DNA of 64,000 nt from Owenia fusiformis (lineage: Eukaryota; Annelida; Polychaeta; Sabellida; Oweniidae). The stretch lies in contig CAIIXF020000011.1 in the NCBI GenBank assembly GCA_903813345.2, positions 11,754,842 through 11,818,841 of the forward strand, in the 5' to 3' direction. Each line of letters begins with the position of its first letter. Within the stretch, counting starts at the first letter, position 1. Of this stretch, positions 1 to 13,319 are shown in pieces. Made by a program: the position numbers and the translations under genes. The notes beneath the pieces were generated by a model. That model searched no databases. It saw only the letters and a list, made by a program, of their open reading frames with translations, and was not told the DNA's origin.

Positions 1-94
1 GTATGACAATTATCTACGTGGCCCTATGCTTCATGTGCAGTTGTATATCGTACGAGATAAGATGTGTATGTTAGTATTCGAATGTTTATGTTTA

Positions 95-1535
95 AAAGGA
101 GCACGTAGGTTATCGCAAATAATTTCAAACGATTCTAACTTGAATTATGAATATTTTCTGATCATGAACATGGATGTATCTTTTAGATCCATTCATTTTC
201 TTCAAGAAAAGTATATATAATGATAATTTAGTTAATCAGACCTAAGTGGTATTGAAGGGGCAATGGACCAATCAAGATACTTTTTCAAAAACGTTGACCT
301 AATTTTCACCAAGAATGCAACCTTTTATTATATTGTTGAATTCATAATTAGAATGTGCTCTGAGACATGTTTGATTTCCTAAATGGAAAAGTTGATTGCT
401 CAAGGGAATTTAAAGATACTTACACGTCGCACGAAACTGGGGACAATTAGCGTAACATTATGGCGTCAAAAACCAAGACAAAACAATGAGCTGCATAGGG
501 CGCAAACAGCCTTACAACGTCAAAAACGACAAGCGTCACATTTTTGTCAAGTTTAGTCAACCTAAAAATAAAATACTTTATCCTTATCTAATCATCACAA
601 AATTCACAGAGTAGCAAGATCTCGAGGACAATATTTCTAAAATGTTTTTGAATTTTGAAAAACGGTCAAGAAATCCACTTGGGGCGTTGGTAAAAATTGA
701 TATGTATGGAATTTGTGGTAAAAAATCGATGCGTCACATTTTTTTCAAGTCTCGAAAACCAGCTCTTATTTTAATATTATTTGCAAAATAAACAAACTGA
801 TTATTGTTTTGTAAATTTCGCCATTACAATATTGTGCTGTTAATTTTTCTTTCAAATCAGACTTAGATTAGAAGGTTAAATAAAGGTAAACTTATTGCTC
901 GTCCCATTCGCCTTCAAAACTTACACAATTTTGAAAATTTTAAAAGCGTTCATATACGATGATTTGAGCGGGAGCCGTTAAGCAATTGTGACGTCATAAA
1001 TGAACATGTTCCATTGAATAAATTGTGAAATTTTAGTGGGATTTTGATCATTATTTCAAAAGTTATCCCAATTTCAACGAGCCCTATAAGCGTAATTAGC
1101 CCGTATTTCCCGAATTGTCCCCAGGTCCGTGCACGTCCTAACTGTATTTGGATGACCAAAATGAACTGAAACCAATGGATAGCATGAGCTTTTTCAATGG
1201 AGAAATAACATGGGGAACACTTATCTTAAAGCAATTAAGTTTTTCTTTCATGAACTATTTGATACATCAAAATTAAGAATAGTAATGCATTAAACATTGT
1301 GAAAAATGATTGCATTTTTGGTGAAAATGGGGTCAACATCTTTGAAAAAGTGTGTTAATGGGTTGATTGCTAGTTAAATATCTCCGAGTTTGTTTGACTT
1401 TATTATTACTACATATATAATATTCTTTGAGATAATGAATTGATCTAAAAGATAAACCTGTTTCCATTGTCATAAATAGTCATAATCCAAGATATAACCT
1501 TTTGAAATTGTTTGCGATAACCTACGTGCTCCTTT
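95..1535. repeat. 1.4-kb foldback element with long degenerate inverted arms
   Basis: The left end (AAAGGAGCACGTAGGTTATC, from 95) is the reverse complement of the right end, which finishes at 1535. The similarity continues inward: GGGGACAATT near 440 pairs with AATTGTCCCC near 1114, and GGTCAACATC near 1330 pairs with GTTGACC near 290. The arms are diverged by substitutions and indels, so this looks like an old foldback or long-TIR DNA transposon. No transposase frame is visible inside. Target-site duplication is unclear. Confidence 0.7.
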
Positions 1536-3387
1536 ATATGTAATTATATACTGTACAAATTACAAGAAACATAAGAAACACAGAGATGAATTAGTTACTA
1601 CAACGGCCTTTATCTTAGATAATTTGATATAACAATGTCACTGTATTATAAATTATCCAAATGCGCTTTTTAAAATACAGAGAAATCATAACGTTATAGT
1701 TTACGTCAAAGCGTTGGGTATGGTGACGCCAGTACATATTTAACTCCACGGCCTGAAAATATATTCGCATCGCATGGACTAATTGCTGGGAATTTCTCTA
1801 ATACATTTTTCATAAATAGAAGTCTCCTTTATAAAGCTATTGACCTCATTGAGTAATGTGCAATATGTAATCGTAATCACCATTAGTGTAAATTATCACA
1901 TTAAAACTAATTGGTGTGATTCTATGAACGTCTAGATGCAGTAAGTCATGGGTGAAATGTGTCAAAGTGACTTGTCATTGCTCTTAGCGTAATTTTCCAT
2001 TTATCAATTAGGACTAGAATATGACATAATCGTCATTGGCGCAGATGACTTTAATGGCATATGCTACCTCTCTCTCTAGACGACGTTCTAGCAATGCCAA
2101 GACACTGGAAAGATGACAGTCGGTGGAAATCAATCGACTGAAGATCGGCACCAATAAAGGCAAAATAGCATGTGTTTTTGTATGCTAATGGCTCTGTTTG
2201 AAGGCGCGAAGCGATATACTAAATAATTGATCGATTGAAAAAAGCTTTCATGACTTCCAAGGTCTGCTCCAGAGGCATGAAGCATGTACTTTTACACACG
2301 CTATGTGCGGAAACGAGATCATAGGCTAGTTTTCCACTATCGTTAAAATACAAAGATGATTAAAAGAAAGGAGGGAATAAAACAGATTACACTATTCTAA
2401 GTATCTTGGAGTTTACTAGAATTGGGAGATTGTCCTGCAATCGGGATTATCATAAATATGATGGACAATCCGGGGACAATGGCGCTGAAATCTATTCTAA
2501 TGAGGTAATTACGCATATTTTTGTTTTTTTGTATTTTGTTGACCACCAATAAAGGCAGAATTAGATCTAGCAAGTACTACTGACAACAATTTTAGAATAT
2601 TTTAGGCTCATTTCATTCCTTGTCACATGTATTTCCTAAATATATCCAAAGTATACTGTATTTGAGGAAAACTAAAGATTTTTACAAAAATACATACATT
2701 TTTTATGTTACTACGGTTACCATTTTTACTATTTGGGGAGAATTTAAACAATTGTTCCCCATTTTGGCACTTTGAAGTGTTGATAAGTTTACCAATTAAT
2801 CGTGGATCTTTTGGGAGATGTTGTTTATGCAATTCCAAGGAATATATTGGTAAGTCAATTGTACATGTTGATTGCAATTTTGTCACTCCCATGGTACTTT
2901 GCTTGGTACTTTTTAGCAGTTGTCTGCCGTTTCGAGTTGTCTGCCGTTTAGTTTGATTATTTGAGAGACACGTTTTCCTTTTCTGGTGGTGCTTCTTGTT
3001 TCTCGATCAAAATGTCGATATCCACATTTTGCGTATGATTTTACAGATATGCCGGAGATGTTTTGATTTCTATTATCGATAGCTATATTCTATTTCATTA
3101 ATATTTAGAGATCAGTGAGGATATAGTGTTAAGAACAAACAATGAGGGACACGACAAAATATACGATTTAAGAAGTCCTTACATTTGTCCATTATTCATT
3201 GATAAACAACTTATATTAAGTTAAACAAATGTATAATATGACATCAGAAAACGCAAGGGGTAATAGTAACTGGCAACACAAGGATAAACAAATTAATTAA
3301 TTTACATAACACCTAACCTCCAGGTAGTCAGAATATACCCTTTGGGTGTCCAGTGGTTTGTTTTAGATATGAATTATATAGAACCTA
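1536..3387. other. Intergenic, no supported gene
   Basis: AT-rich sequence. An open stretch around 2623-2956 is open on both strands, with no recognisable domain and no splice context that favours either strand. Short matches to a terminus seen again at 54.6 kb (AATAAAGGCAGAATTAGATC at about 2550, a partial version at about 2152) suggest old element fragments. Confidence 0.4.
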
Positions 3388-3805
3388 GTACATTCGTTAG
3401 GCCCTAAACATGATATACAGCGTTGATACTGAATGGCCCCAAAAGTTACGAGGTAGATGAAGCCTATACTAGCAAAATCAACTGTTTGAAAAAGGTATGT
3501 GATTTGTAAAATAACTAGAATGGTAAAATTAAACAGGTTCAAAAATTTAAGCTTGTATTCGCGAATGCAACTTTCGGGTGTCGGCTACCGGATTTACCTA
3601 CTAGTTTATGGCCAGCCGAAAGTTGCATCCGCGAATACAAGCTTAAATTTTTGAACCTGTTTAATTTTACCATTCTAGTTATTTTACAAATCACATACCT
3701 TTTTCAAACAGTTGATTTTGCTAGTATAGGCTTCATCTACCTCGTAACTTTTGGGGCCATTCAGTATCAAAGCTGTATATCATGTTTAGGGCCTAACGAA
3801 TGTAC
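3388..3805. repeat. Nearly perfect 190-bp inverted repeat (hairpin)
   Basis: The arm at 3388-3577 is the reverse complement of 3616-3805 over 190 bp with no indel and only about two mismatches seen (GCGAATGC versus GCGGATGC, and AGCGTTG versus AGCTTTG). The loop is 38 bp. Transcribed from either strand it would form a long double-stranded hairpin. The near identity of the arms implies a recent origin or ongoing gene conversion, unlike the other inverted repeats in this window. Confidence 0.9.
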
Positions 3806-4057
3806 AGTGCCAGTTATGCCAGTAGAAAATAATTTTTCTGGGGGAATGCATCAGACTGGATTTCTTCAACATGTTCCCGGGTATAGGATACCTTAAAATA
3901 AAGGTGCGTGTCTTAAATTAAGGCAGCTATGGTAAAAGAGTAAAATCGATTAGGCTGGTTTTGGAGTTGCAGTTGGCAGTTGCGTTATGAGCAACTGAGA
4001 TAATCTGAATTAAGATGATGCTGACCCTCACTTAATTAAGAAATATGAACCGAAGAC

Positions 4058-4193
4058 CAGGGGTAATATTGTCGAATACACCCCGCAGGGCTAGGCATAA
4101 ACTATTTCTGTACCCCGAACGACCGAAGGGAGTGAGGGGTTCGAAAGCTTTTGTGCCTAGCCCTGCGGGGTGTATTCGACGATATTACCCCTG
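4058..4193. repeat. 40-bp-arm palindrome with GC-rich arms
   Basis: The arm at 4058-4097 (beginning CAGGGGTAATATTGTCGAAT) pairs with 4154-4193, almost perfectly. The arms end in CCCCGCAGGGCTAGGCA and its complement. The 56-bp centre holds CCCCGAACGACCGAAGGG. A smaller related palindrome, GGGTATTCTTCGCGAATATA, follows at about 4314. This looks like a small MITE or a foldback remnant. Confidence 0.8.
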
Positions 4194-4339
4194 CTCTGAG
4201 GTCTATATTACGATTCGAACATGAAAACTCATCAAAATGTTTCGAATATTCATTTTGGTCCGCCATTACTACGACCCGCCGTTATGACGTCACACATTAC
4301 ACGTATCACCAGGGGTATTCTTCGCGAATATACCCTAAA

Positions 4340-5582
4340 ATCTAAAATCCTCATTTTCTCAGAAGAACTCAAGTTGATCGAGTCTCAACAAGTAGATTCA
4401 TGTGGGATAGTATTCTATTCCCAGTGAACATGTATAGAATCCACTTACCATTTATGTTATGGCGTGAAATGTGGTTATTCACTAGGAATAGTATTGCTAG
4501 AATCCATTTTCAAAAGTAAGAAAAGGGGTTCTGCTTAAACGGACCGGGCTTGCTTTTCGGAACTTTTTCATGAATCAGTGCAATACATACGAGAACTGAG
4601 CATGAGTTGTAATAATTTGTATTCTCACAAAACACAAACCATACAGCGATAAATCGTTAAAATGATAGATGAGCGTATTGACTTGAATTCAATTGAGATC
4701 TTTGATATTCTTATTTGTTGTGTAATACAAAAAACTGGGATGATATCTGGAGATAACAAGACTTGTGATAAACTCTGAAATGAGTTGACATTGCAGCTAG
4801 AGTTGAGACCCTTGTGGAAGCTTGATCGTCTCCACTCTGTAAATAAGATATTTCAATTCAGTCACATTAATAGTATAGTTTCCATATAGCTTTTGAAATC
4901 TCGCTAAATCTCGTTTTTCGTGAGATTTTAAGAGACTTGCATATTAGACCTCTAATGACTTACATTACCTTCTTTTAAATGGCATATTTGAATTCAGTGA
5001 AATGTTTTCTCCTTTAATAGCTTTGATTTACACAGTTATGTAATTTGAATAATTTTCTATAACAATTTAAAAAAACTTGGGCCAAATGTCCATAGATGCA
5101 ATGCTAAAATTCTTTGAATCCGTGGATTATTTGTATGTCAATCAACATTTGCATGTTTAATCACATCATGTACATCAACAGGGTCATCATGTGGTATATC
5201 ATTCAAGTTTTATACAGATTCAACAAACACACTTTGATAAATCATGAAATTAAGCCACTTTTCCAAGATTTTAGCATGTAAATGAATGGAGCTCTAGCCC
5301 AAGTTAAAAGCTGAATAAAAGATGGCAGCACGAGATTTCATTGATTTTTCTGCTATTTAGAAACTATCCTATTAATCAGGAATGACTTTCCAATCACTGC
5401 GTTGTCCTTTGACGCGCCTGTTATTTATTTCAAACAAGGCAATAGACTTTGGGGTTATTGAGTTCTTATGAGAATCAAACCTGTCATCGGTGGTATTCGG
5501 AGGGTAGGGTCGATTAGTTTCAGTGCAGGGTACAAGAAAGTTTTAACGGCGCTGTTTCACTTTTTTCTTTGCCAGGAATTCT
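4340..5582. other. Intergenic, nothing supported
   Basis: AT-rich sequence with stop codons in all frames at short intervals. No exon-like segment, RNA gene or clear repeat was recognised. Confidence 0.4.
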
Positions 5583-6101
5583 CAATCACTGGTGATCCGC
5601 TCGATTACGCTGGTTTCGTCGTTTCGGTAACAAAATGTCGGACCGTCAAAAGTCCGATTTTTCTCATTTCCTTATTTCACGCGTCGTAGGCAGAATCCGA
5701 ACTACATTTTCTCACAAACGTTCATCAATACCATATGTTTTAGAAACTGCACATGTTTGCGAAAAACAGCTCAGAAGACAACAGAATCGTCGATTTAATA
5801 CCTCACTTAAGTTACATTTAGGAATGGGTTAAAAGTGCAGATCTTAACTGTTTTTCAAAATTCCGTGTATGTAACTTAAGTGAGGAATTAAATGGACGAT
5901 TCTGTTGTCTTCTGAACTATTTGATTGCAAACATGTACTTTTCTTAAACATATGATACTGATACACGTTTGTGAAAAAATGTCGCAGGAATTCTGCCTAC
6001 AACTCGTGAAATAAGGAAAAATCGTACCTTCGGCGTTCCGACATGTTTCAACGAACCGTTTCGGTAACCGGCGTAATCGAGCGGATCACTAGTGTCAATG
6101 T
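5583..6101. repeat. Long inverted repeat, about 240-bp arms
   Basis: The left arm (about 5583-5825, containing GTGATCCGCTCGATTACGC) matches the reverse complement of the right arm (about 5860-6101, containing GCGTAATCGAGCGGATCAC). The arms share many blocks, such as CAGAAGACAACAGAATCGTC with its complement, but carry indels and substitutions. The short open frames at 5468-5832 lie inside the left arm and are treated as chance. Confidence 0.8.
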
Positions 6102-7166
6102 TGGATTAACCTGTAAAATTAGAGGGATCGTCTCAAAATATAATGTTACGACTTGAGACCTTTTTTCCAGCCTGTATGAAAAGGTTAATGGATATTTATA
6201 TTCTGAAGTTCTGTAGACTATATAAAATAAAATGAGCTACGTAGTCTCAATAGAAATGTTTGTTCAATATGAATAAAAGACTAATGGTCGATGTCGATAA
6301 TATCTTAACTTCGAACGTTTAATGATGTTTCGTTACATTTTCACGGTATGGAGTGGCTTTTTATCAATATTAGGTCTCTTTATCTTAAGGTTTACGGATA
6401 ATAAGTTAGGGTCGAGTCATTTACTACAAAGTTGAATGTTTGAAAACACCCCTTGCCCACTTTGTAACGCTGGGCTAGCATGTTTTTTCGTGTTCGTTGA
6501 GCCGAAAACAGCTAAAAATACGGTAATGAAGACAGAGAAATATTAACGTAGATTCAGTTGGGGTACATTACGTCGATTCCGTTGCTCACTTGCTGATTGT
6601 AACCTTATTGGATGCCACTAATTTGATAAGGTTCGTGTCAAAGTAAACCAATAAATTATGCAGTGCAGATATATATTTTATTTAATATCTCTGGGAATAT
6701 ATGTTTCAATCCATTAATTGATAATGTTGAAGTCTTGATTGATTCGTGACATAGTTAAAGGATCAAATGTTTCGCTTTCCGCTATAGATAAATGCAGTCA
6801 TTTTAGGTTTAAATCGATGCTTAGAGAAGTATAGTCAATATTTAATGACCATACTTTATAGAAAGATGGAGGAGATTTAATAGAAATTGGTATAATTTTC
6901 AGTAAATTACAAGACCATATGCTTTGAAAAACTCTTGCTAAACGTGCTGCATGAAAGTGGACTGAATATAACGAAACGACACATTATCTGATCGATCCAA
7001 TAATTACAATTTGCAAACAGTTCAAGAATACAAAAATATATGATCCTACTTTACGACTTTTGCCCCTAAGCTTATTGCTATAATCTGTCGAATTATGTAT
7101 TGTCAGAATTAAACTGTAGTTACATAATTGTTAGCGGACAACAAGTTGTAATTAACGTTTTCAACT
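6102..7166. other. Intergenic, nothing supported
   Basis: AT-rich DNA with no long open frame, exon-like segment or clear repeat. Confidence 0.4.
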
Positions 7167-7168
7167 TA

Positions 7169-8002
7169 AACTCCCCTCCATAAGTTTGGCAACCTTTGCT
7201 CCCCTATTGAACTACGTGTTAAAGCCTCTTTACCTTTGAATTTGTATTTACTTAACCTGCGGTGAAAATATTTATTCTATTGATGGAAACGTAATTTGAC
7301 TTTATTTCCAAACCCTCCAAATATTCTCAACTTTTTCCTTGATGATAAATTTGATGAATTTTTAAAAATCGTCATTCCCATGTAAACCATTGGGAAATTG
7401 TAGGTTTGCGACAAATCAGAAATCAGGATATCTATTCAGTAAAAGATTCAGCAAAAAATATGTTTTATAGAAAATTGAATTGTCTAACTTTTTTGCACAC
7501 TAAGTGTTTAGTTTACTTGATGAATACTAAAGTTACAGAGCTTCAAAATTATTTTTGAAAATCATTTTTCGCCTCCTGTGTTATTTCAATGGGAGAGGTT
7601 TTTTGAAAAACAATTTTGACTTTAAAGACCTGAAGAGACGTATCAATTTTTTGTTGAATAAAGTTAGCAAATTCAATTGCCTACCCAACTTGTATTTTTT
7701 GCAAGGACTAGGATGGATGGATCTTCTGTCATATGACTTGAACCAAACCTACAATTTCCCATTGGTTAACATGGGAATGCCGATTTTCAAAAATTCATCA
7801 AAATCATCAATTTTCAACCTATTGTAATTGAGGAAAAAAATTGAGAAAATTTGGAGGTATTGGAAATAAAGTCAAATTACGTTTCCATCCATAGTATAAG
7901 TACTTTCATCGCAGGTTAAGTAAGTAAAAATTCAAAGGTAAAGAGGCTTTAACACGTAGTTCAATGGGGGAGCAGAGATTGCCAAACTTATGGAGGGGAG
8001 TG
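7169..8002. mobile_element. TA-flanked foldback element, family A, copy 1
   Basis: The ends match CACTCCCCTCCATAAGTTTG and its inverse (the left end has a mutated first base), followed by a conserved AAAGAGGCTTTAACACGTAGT block on the right and its complement on the left. TA dinucleotides flank both ends, as in TA-targeting transposons of the Tc1/mariner type. Left and right halves are partly reverse-complementary over about 350 bp. It lies in the opposite internal orientation to copies 2 and 3. The 90-residue open frame at 7555-7827 belongs to the element and is not supported as a gene. Confidence 0.8.
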
Positions 8003-8090
8003 TAATTTGTGCTATTCTAAACCTTTGACATCAATTGCCCCGCGAGGGAATTCCCATTGTTCATTTGATATGCAATCGAGGATTTGGTTC

Positions 8091-8312
8091 ATATTTTTCT
8101 CTTTTCCCCAAACTTTCTACATTTCGAAAAATTGATTCTACAAAAGATTGATTACACCTAATTACGTAAATTCATTTTGCTCGAAATCGCAAGATATAGA
8201 TATTTTTCTCTTTTCCCCAAAACTTTCTACATTTCGAAAAATTGATTCAACAAAAGATTGATTCCACCAATGACACTACTGTTACGTAAATTCATTTTGC
8301 TCGAAATCGCCA
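8091..8312. repeat. Two-copy tandem repeat of about 110 bp
   Basis: Unit 1 (about 8091-8199) and unit 2 (about 8200-8312) share TTTTTCTCTTTTCCCCAAA, CTACATTTCGAAAAATTGAT and GTAAATTCATTTTGCTCGAA. The second has a small insertion (TGACACTACT). It lies just outside family-A copy 1. Confidence 0.8.
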
Positions 8313-8354
8313 GACATTAACAAGGTTGCATATGTGGCCTGAAATAGAACTTCT

Positions 8355-8382
8355 AGTTGGCAAGCGTTTGGAGGGGAGTGTA
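8355..8382. repeat. Orphan family-A-like terminus
   Basis: TTGGCAAGCGTTTGGAGGGG followed by AGTGTA resembles the right end of family A (TTGCCAAACTTATGGAGGGG then AGTGTA) but has no matching left end nearby. It could be the end of a related element that has lost its other half, or of a larger composite including copy 1 and the tandem repeat. Confidence 0.5.
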
Positions 8383-9234
8383 CTTATACGTTAGCAGAGA
8401 TCAGAATTTGTAAGTTATAGTATGATTGCATCGTATGGGAGAGATCAGGTGGATGAAATTTATGATACAATGTTGAAGAGATGTATGTTATCTTGAGTTT
8501 TTCCACTCGTTCCTGCCTGTTCTATGTTGACATGAATAATGGTTCCTCGTCAATCAGACGAAGCTACGAACGTTAACACGGGTAAGCAGTGTAACGCAAA
8601 GCGACAAGAAATGGTTACATGTAATGCATGCAACTTTGAAGTCGGTGTAACAGTTCCTGTTGCTGTACACTGGACTGCAATGAGTAGCCTTATTTTATAT
8701 TTTTTCAGGTCAGCTATTGTTTACCTTAACAATTAACATTCACTTTGCTTTTTGAGATTTATGTTGGACGTAGTATGAGAGAGAATATTTAAAAAAGGTC
8801 CAAGGCTGACTGTAGAAAATGCTTACGACTAGCAAAAGTGTAGAAGAAGCATAAAAATGGATAAGCTGTAGCCATTGGTCAGTGGTCACGTCTGTTTTGT
8901 ATTTGAACAATCGAATCACATTCTGTTATTGTTTCGGAATATTAATGTCTCGAGAATTAGCATATAAACCAAAGAGTGGAACTCTAGCTCTTACTATGAT
9001 GTTGAACAGGTACGTCAATTCGTCTGCATTTCTGAAAATAGTCTTATTTTACTTTATGTTTTGTTCTGTTTGCAGCAATGTAAACAATGAATTTTGCATG
9101 CACCTATTGAATTCCTTAATTTTCTGATGGTCCTACTTGTTGTTCATGTTATACGTGAATTAATAATTTCACAATTGTTACACTGATTGATTCTAAAGAA
9201 GTCAATTCATCATGCAGCAAAATACTACAAGAAA
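8383..9234. other. Intergenic, nothing supported
   Basis: Two short open frames (8539-8736 and 8882-9127) show no domain, splice context or compositional support. Confidence 0.4.
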
Positions 9235-9985
9235 TTCAAGAAATGAATGAAAAGAATGGGTATCGATATGGCGAACTTTTTGAACACACGTTTCTCTTAA
9301 ACCAGTCATAAAAAAATTCTGAAAATCTTACAAATTGCCAATTTAATGGCCATCTTTTGAATGGTAACAATATAATTTGAAATAGATATACATACTTTCA
9401 TCTATATTGTTTTAAAAACACATCAAACACTTGTTTTGTTCTTGGTATCATGTTTCCAGAGTGAAATGAAACATCTTTCCGAACCTCATTGGAACAAAAC
9501 GACATAAACACAACATGTTTAGGTCTCTCAATATTGTATTTGTACAAAGGAAATTTTGGTTCATTTTAAAAAGTATCTTGTTAATGAAATAAAAGTTCTT
9601 TTTTGATTTTTATCTATTTTGGGGGGATTTTGTTTTAATTTTTTGAATACTTTTTTAAAATCAACCAAAAATTCCTTTGTATAACTTTAATATTGAGAGG
9701 TCCAAAAATATGTTGTATATGTAATATTTTGTTCCAACAAGGTTCGAAAAGACATTTTATTTCATTCTCAAGAATTGGTAGAAAGGAGCAAAAACAATTG
9801 CACTAAAAAAAAATGTTAACAAAAACAGTTATATAAAATATTTCTAAATAATTTTTGCATTAAATTGTTGTCATTCAGTCAACATTACATAAAATACCAT
9901 GTTTTTTACAGAATGTTTTCAATGATTGGTTTAGAGAAAAACATTGTTGAATTCAGTTCTCCATATCGATACCTATCCTTTGATG
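9235..9985. repeat. Degenerate 750-bp foldback element
   Basis: GGGTATCGATATGGCGAAC near 9258 pairs with GTTCTCCATATCGATACC near 9955. Internally, the block 9455-9600 (GAAATGAAACATCTTTCCGA, then AGGTCTCTCAATATTG, then ACAAAGGAAATTTTGG) pairs with 9660-9775 in reverse complement. Arms are clearly related but diverged. No transposase frame is visible. Confidence 0.65.
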
Positions 9986-11365
9986 CGATAATAATATATA
10001 TTTTACAGTATATATTACAGTACGCCAAGCTAGGGTACCTAAAGGGAAGAACATCAATAACTCTTTTGTTTTTATATTGTCCACTTGTTGGATTATTTCC
10101 TAAAAACAGAACACCATAGTGGTATTAAATTAGTGCTTGTTCTTGACAAAGTAAATTAATCTCCACACTGTTGCTCAAAAAAAGAAATAGCATATTTGGA
10201 TAAAAATTTAAGAAGAAATTGTCATAATTTTACGATATTTTTGCTCTCATATTTCCATGTTATGACCATTTTCAAAAAAGGTCGTACTGTTCTGACTTTA
10301 TTCTGTGGTGATTCTTCGATTCTGAGGATTTGCATATATAAATCCCATTCCGTGCATTATAATAAGCGAATATGCGTTGAGAATGTAATACATTGTAGTA
10401 AGTCTATATTCAGATCTCCCAAGTGAATATTTGAATGATGAACAGCTAAATGTCGGTTGCCATTGACTAATTATCCGACACGGTAGGGATTGTTTTAATT
10501 GTCTGTTTCTTGTAGAAGTAAGCTGTTAATTTTCTTGTCATGTGGCGAGTTATCGGTCACAGTGTCCCTTAAGTCTCCTTTTTCACTCGCTGGCTACACA
10601 TAACAGATCTTTGCTCTTTATATATGGATGGGGTGGTCTTCTGTGGGTCATATCGAAGCAACAAAACAACTTGCGTATGGCTGCGATAAGGAGAACAAAA
10701 ATGATTTTCAAAAAAAAGAAATTATTTAAGGCATCACTTTTGGAATGGTGACAGTGTTTTGTAAGACATACATAATATTTTTTAAATAAATAGGAGTGGA
10801 AGCAAGACTATGTTTAATGCAGCAATGGACTTAGAAATAGGATAGATTTCGACATCAGTCATCGACATGGATACATTTTATTAATAGATGTCGTCGAGTA
10901 TCAGTTTCATAGTTCTGATTTATCGAATGGGCTATCATCTAATAGTTATGTTTAGTAGTCTACGACTGTAATTTTATTAATCAACAATTATTATAAACCA
11001 GTACTATTATCAAAAAGGTTGTGTTCGTATGTGATTTCAACTGAATTCAATGTTCACTGATTTTGGTGGTATATTGTTACTGTTATGTGAAGAATATTTG
11101 AGAGCTCTTAGCTAAGTGAATTATTGTCTTCCGTGCGAACGCTTTTTTAAAATTCGAGGCCAGGGTTGGACGAAGGGTTATTCATTTTACATATATACAT
11201 TCCATATCATTTTCCAACTATTTAAGAGAATGACAATTTAAGAGGAAGAAAAAGAAATGGAACGTTATAATTTACGATAAAAATCAAAATTCATTGATAA
11301 ACAAGGGAAGGGGATGAGTAAAAGATTTGAATAAAAAATATTTTTACTCAAATGATACAGTATTA
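9986..11365. other. Intergenic, nothing supported
   Basis: AT-rich. Short open frames at 9865-10119, 10196-10426 and 10542-10751 lack recognisable motifs and are considered chance. Confidence 0.4.
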
Positions 11366-12238
11366 CACTCCCCTCCATAAGTTTGGCAACCTTTTTCCCC
11401 CATTGAACTACGTGTTAAAGCCTCTTTACCTTTGAATTTTTATTTACTTATCCTGCGATGAAAATACTTATACTATTGATGGAAACGTGATTTGACTTTA
11501 ATTCCAATACCTACAAATGTTCTCAATTTTTTTCTTCAATTATAATAGGTCGAAAATTGATGATAAATTTGATGAATTTTTGAAAATCGACATTCCCATG
11601 TTAACCAATGGGAAATGGTAGGTTTGCCGCAAGTCATATGACAGAATATCCATCTATCCGAGTCCTTGCAAAAAATACGAGTTAGGCGGGCAATTGAATC
11701 TGCTAACTTTATTTAACAAAAAATTGATATGTTTCTTCAGGTTCAACAAAGTTATAGGGCTTTAAAGCCAAAATTGTTTTTCAAAAAACCTCTCCCATTG
11801 AATAACACAGGAGGCGAATAATTATTTTCAAAAATGACTTTGAAGCGCTGTAACTTTAATATTCATCAAATAAACTAAAAACTTAGTGTTCAATAAAGTT
11901 AGACAATTCAATTTTCTATATAAAAATATTTTTTGTTCAATCTTTTACTTAAAAGATGTCCTGATTTCTGATTTGCCCCGAACCCTCCATTTCCCATTGG
12001 ATTACATGTGAATGACGATTTTCAAAAATTCATCAAGTTTATCATCAATTTTCGACCTATTGTAATTGAGGAAAAAAATTGAGAAAATTTGTAGGCATTG
12101 GAAATAAAGTCAAGTTTCGTTTCCATCAATATTATAAGTTATTTCATCGCCGGTTAAGTAAATAAAAATTCAAACGTAAAGAGGCTTTAACACGCAGTTC
12201 AATGGGGGAAAAGGTTGCCAAACTTATGGAGGGGAGTG
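11366..12238. mobile_element. TA-flanked foldback element, family A, copy 2
   Basis: The element is 873 bp, begins CACTCCCCTCCATAAGTTTG, ends with the inverse, and is flanked by TA on both sides. Internal blocks (TGATGAATTTTTGAAAATCG and its complement, CCAATGGGAAATGGTAGGTT and related) occur in both halves, giving a long imperfect foldback. Same orientation as copy 3. It has multiple frame breaks and no coding capacity was recognised, so it is probably a non-autonomous element. Confidence 0.85.
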
Positions 12239-13319
12239 TATATTGCGTTTTAGTGTTTGCATCTTTACAAAACAGAATGACACTCTAAGATCAGATTTCA
12301 TTATTTTTATTCTAATATATTATAATTTGTAAGGACCTCACTCGGAATGTCCAACTGTACGTCATGAATAATGAAATTGTATGTAATTACGAATTTGCTA
12401 ATTTCCCAAGACAACCAAAAGCGATTATTTGTCTTCGATGATAAACACTAATTTGTAGATTGGATAAAAGTGGGATAAAACCACTAAATTCGGACAATAG
12501 CTTTGAATAACAGGTGTGAATATTGTCACCTCGAGGTTAGAATCAACTACATTTTAATATCATATAAATATGCACATTGTGAGCACTATGACGACGTCCG
12601 AAATTGAAAACAACTCAATGAAAAGTTATTTTGAGAATATCTACATGTAGTTATCCGCATGCATTGGAAACGGGATTTGAACAAACGATATTATAACTTA
12701 AATCAGCTGTAATAATAGATTTATTGGGACGAAAAACAATACAAAAATATTCACATTCCGAACATTTGAAAACCAAGAAAGAGTTGGCAGCAAAACTAGT
12801 TTCAACAATTCATAAAAATTCTTCAGCATCAACAACAATTCTAGATCGTAAATAATGAGAACAATGTTTATTATATAAAATGCTACAATTAGGAAGGTAT
12901 CATAGAATGTAATGCGAAACTACAATTAGTATTGAACTGCAGTAAACATTGGACGGAAAATATAATATTTGATAAGTTACAAAGATAATTGCATTGTCAC
13001 ATGCGGACTTGGGATACCACGACGATGACGGTGAAGAAAACAATTGATATCGACGTGGATGTGACGGTCGAAGAGGCTCTGTAAGTGCTAAATGAATTTG
13101 TGTTAAATGAATTTGTGTTCTGTATAAGTTGTATTTTCCCGAGGTAAACATTTGACCATTTTTGCGCGACATTAAAGTCAGAGATTTTTTACTGTACCTA
13201 TTTTATATAAATCATCTAACCACTGACACATGTAAACGAATATGTTTGTCACTACTAATTTCATCTCTAGCGAAATAACTTCTAAAATTAAAACATGTAT
13301 CGAGTTCAAATAGCATATG
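12239..13319. other. Intergenic, nothing supported
   Basis: No gene recognised. A minus-strand open frame at 12900-13172 contains a small repeated stretch (TTAAATGAATTTGTGTT twice near 13095) and no domain. Confidence 0.35.

Noticed and set aside
2623-2956. Overlapping 89- and 83-codon frames on both strands
   Set aside because: No domain, and neither strand has supporting splice or poly-A context; cannot choose.
7555-7827. 90-codon open frame, similar to a minus-strand frame at 14359-14568
   Set aside because: Both lie inside copies of the same foldback element and similarity follows from DNA identity; the third copy has broken frames, and no known domain is seen.
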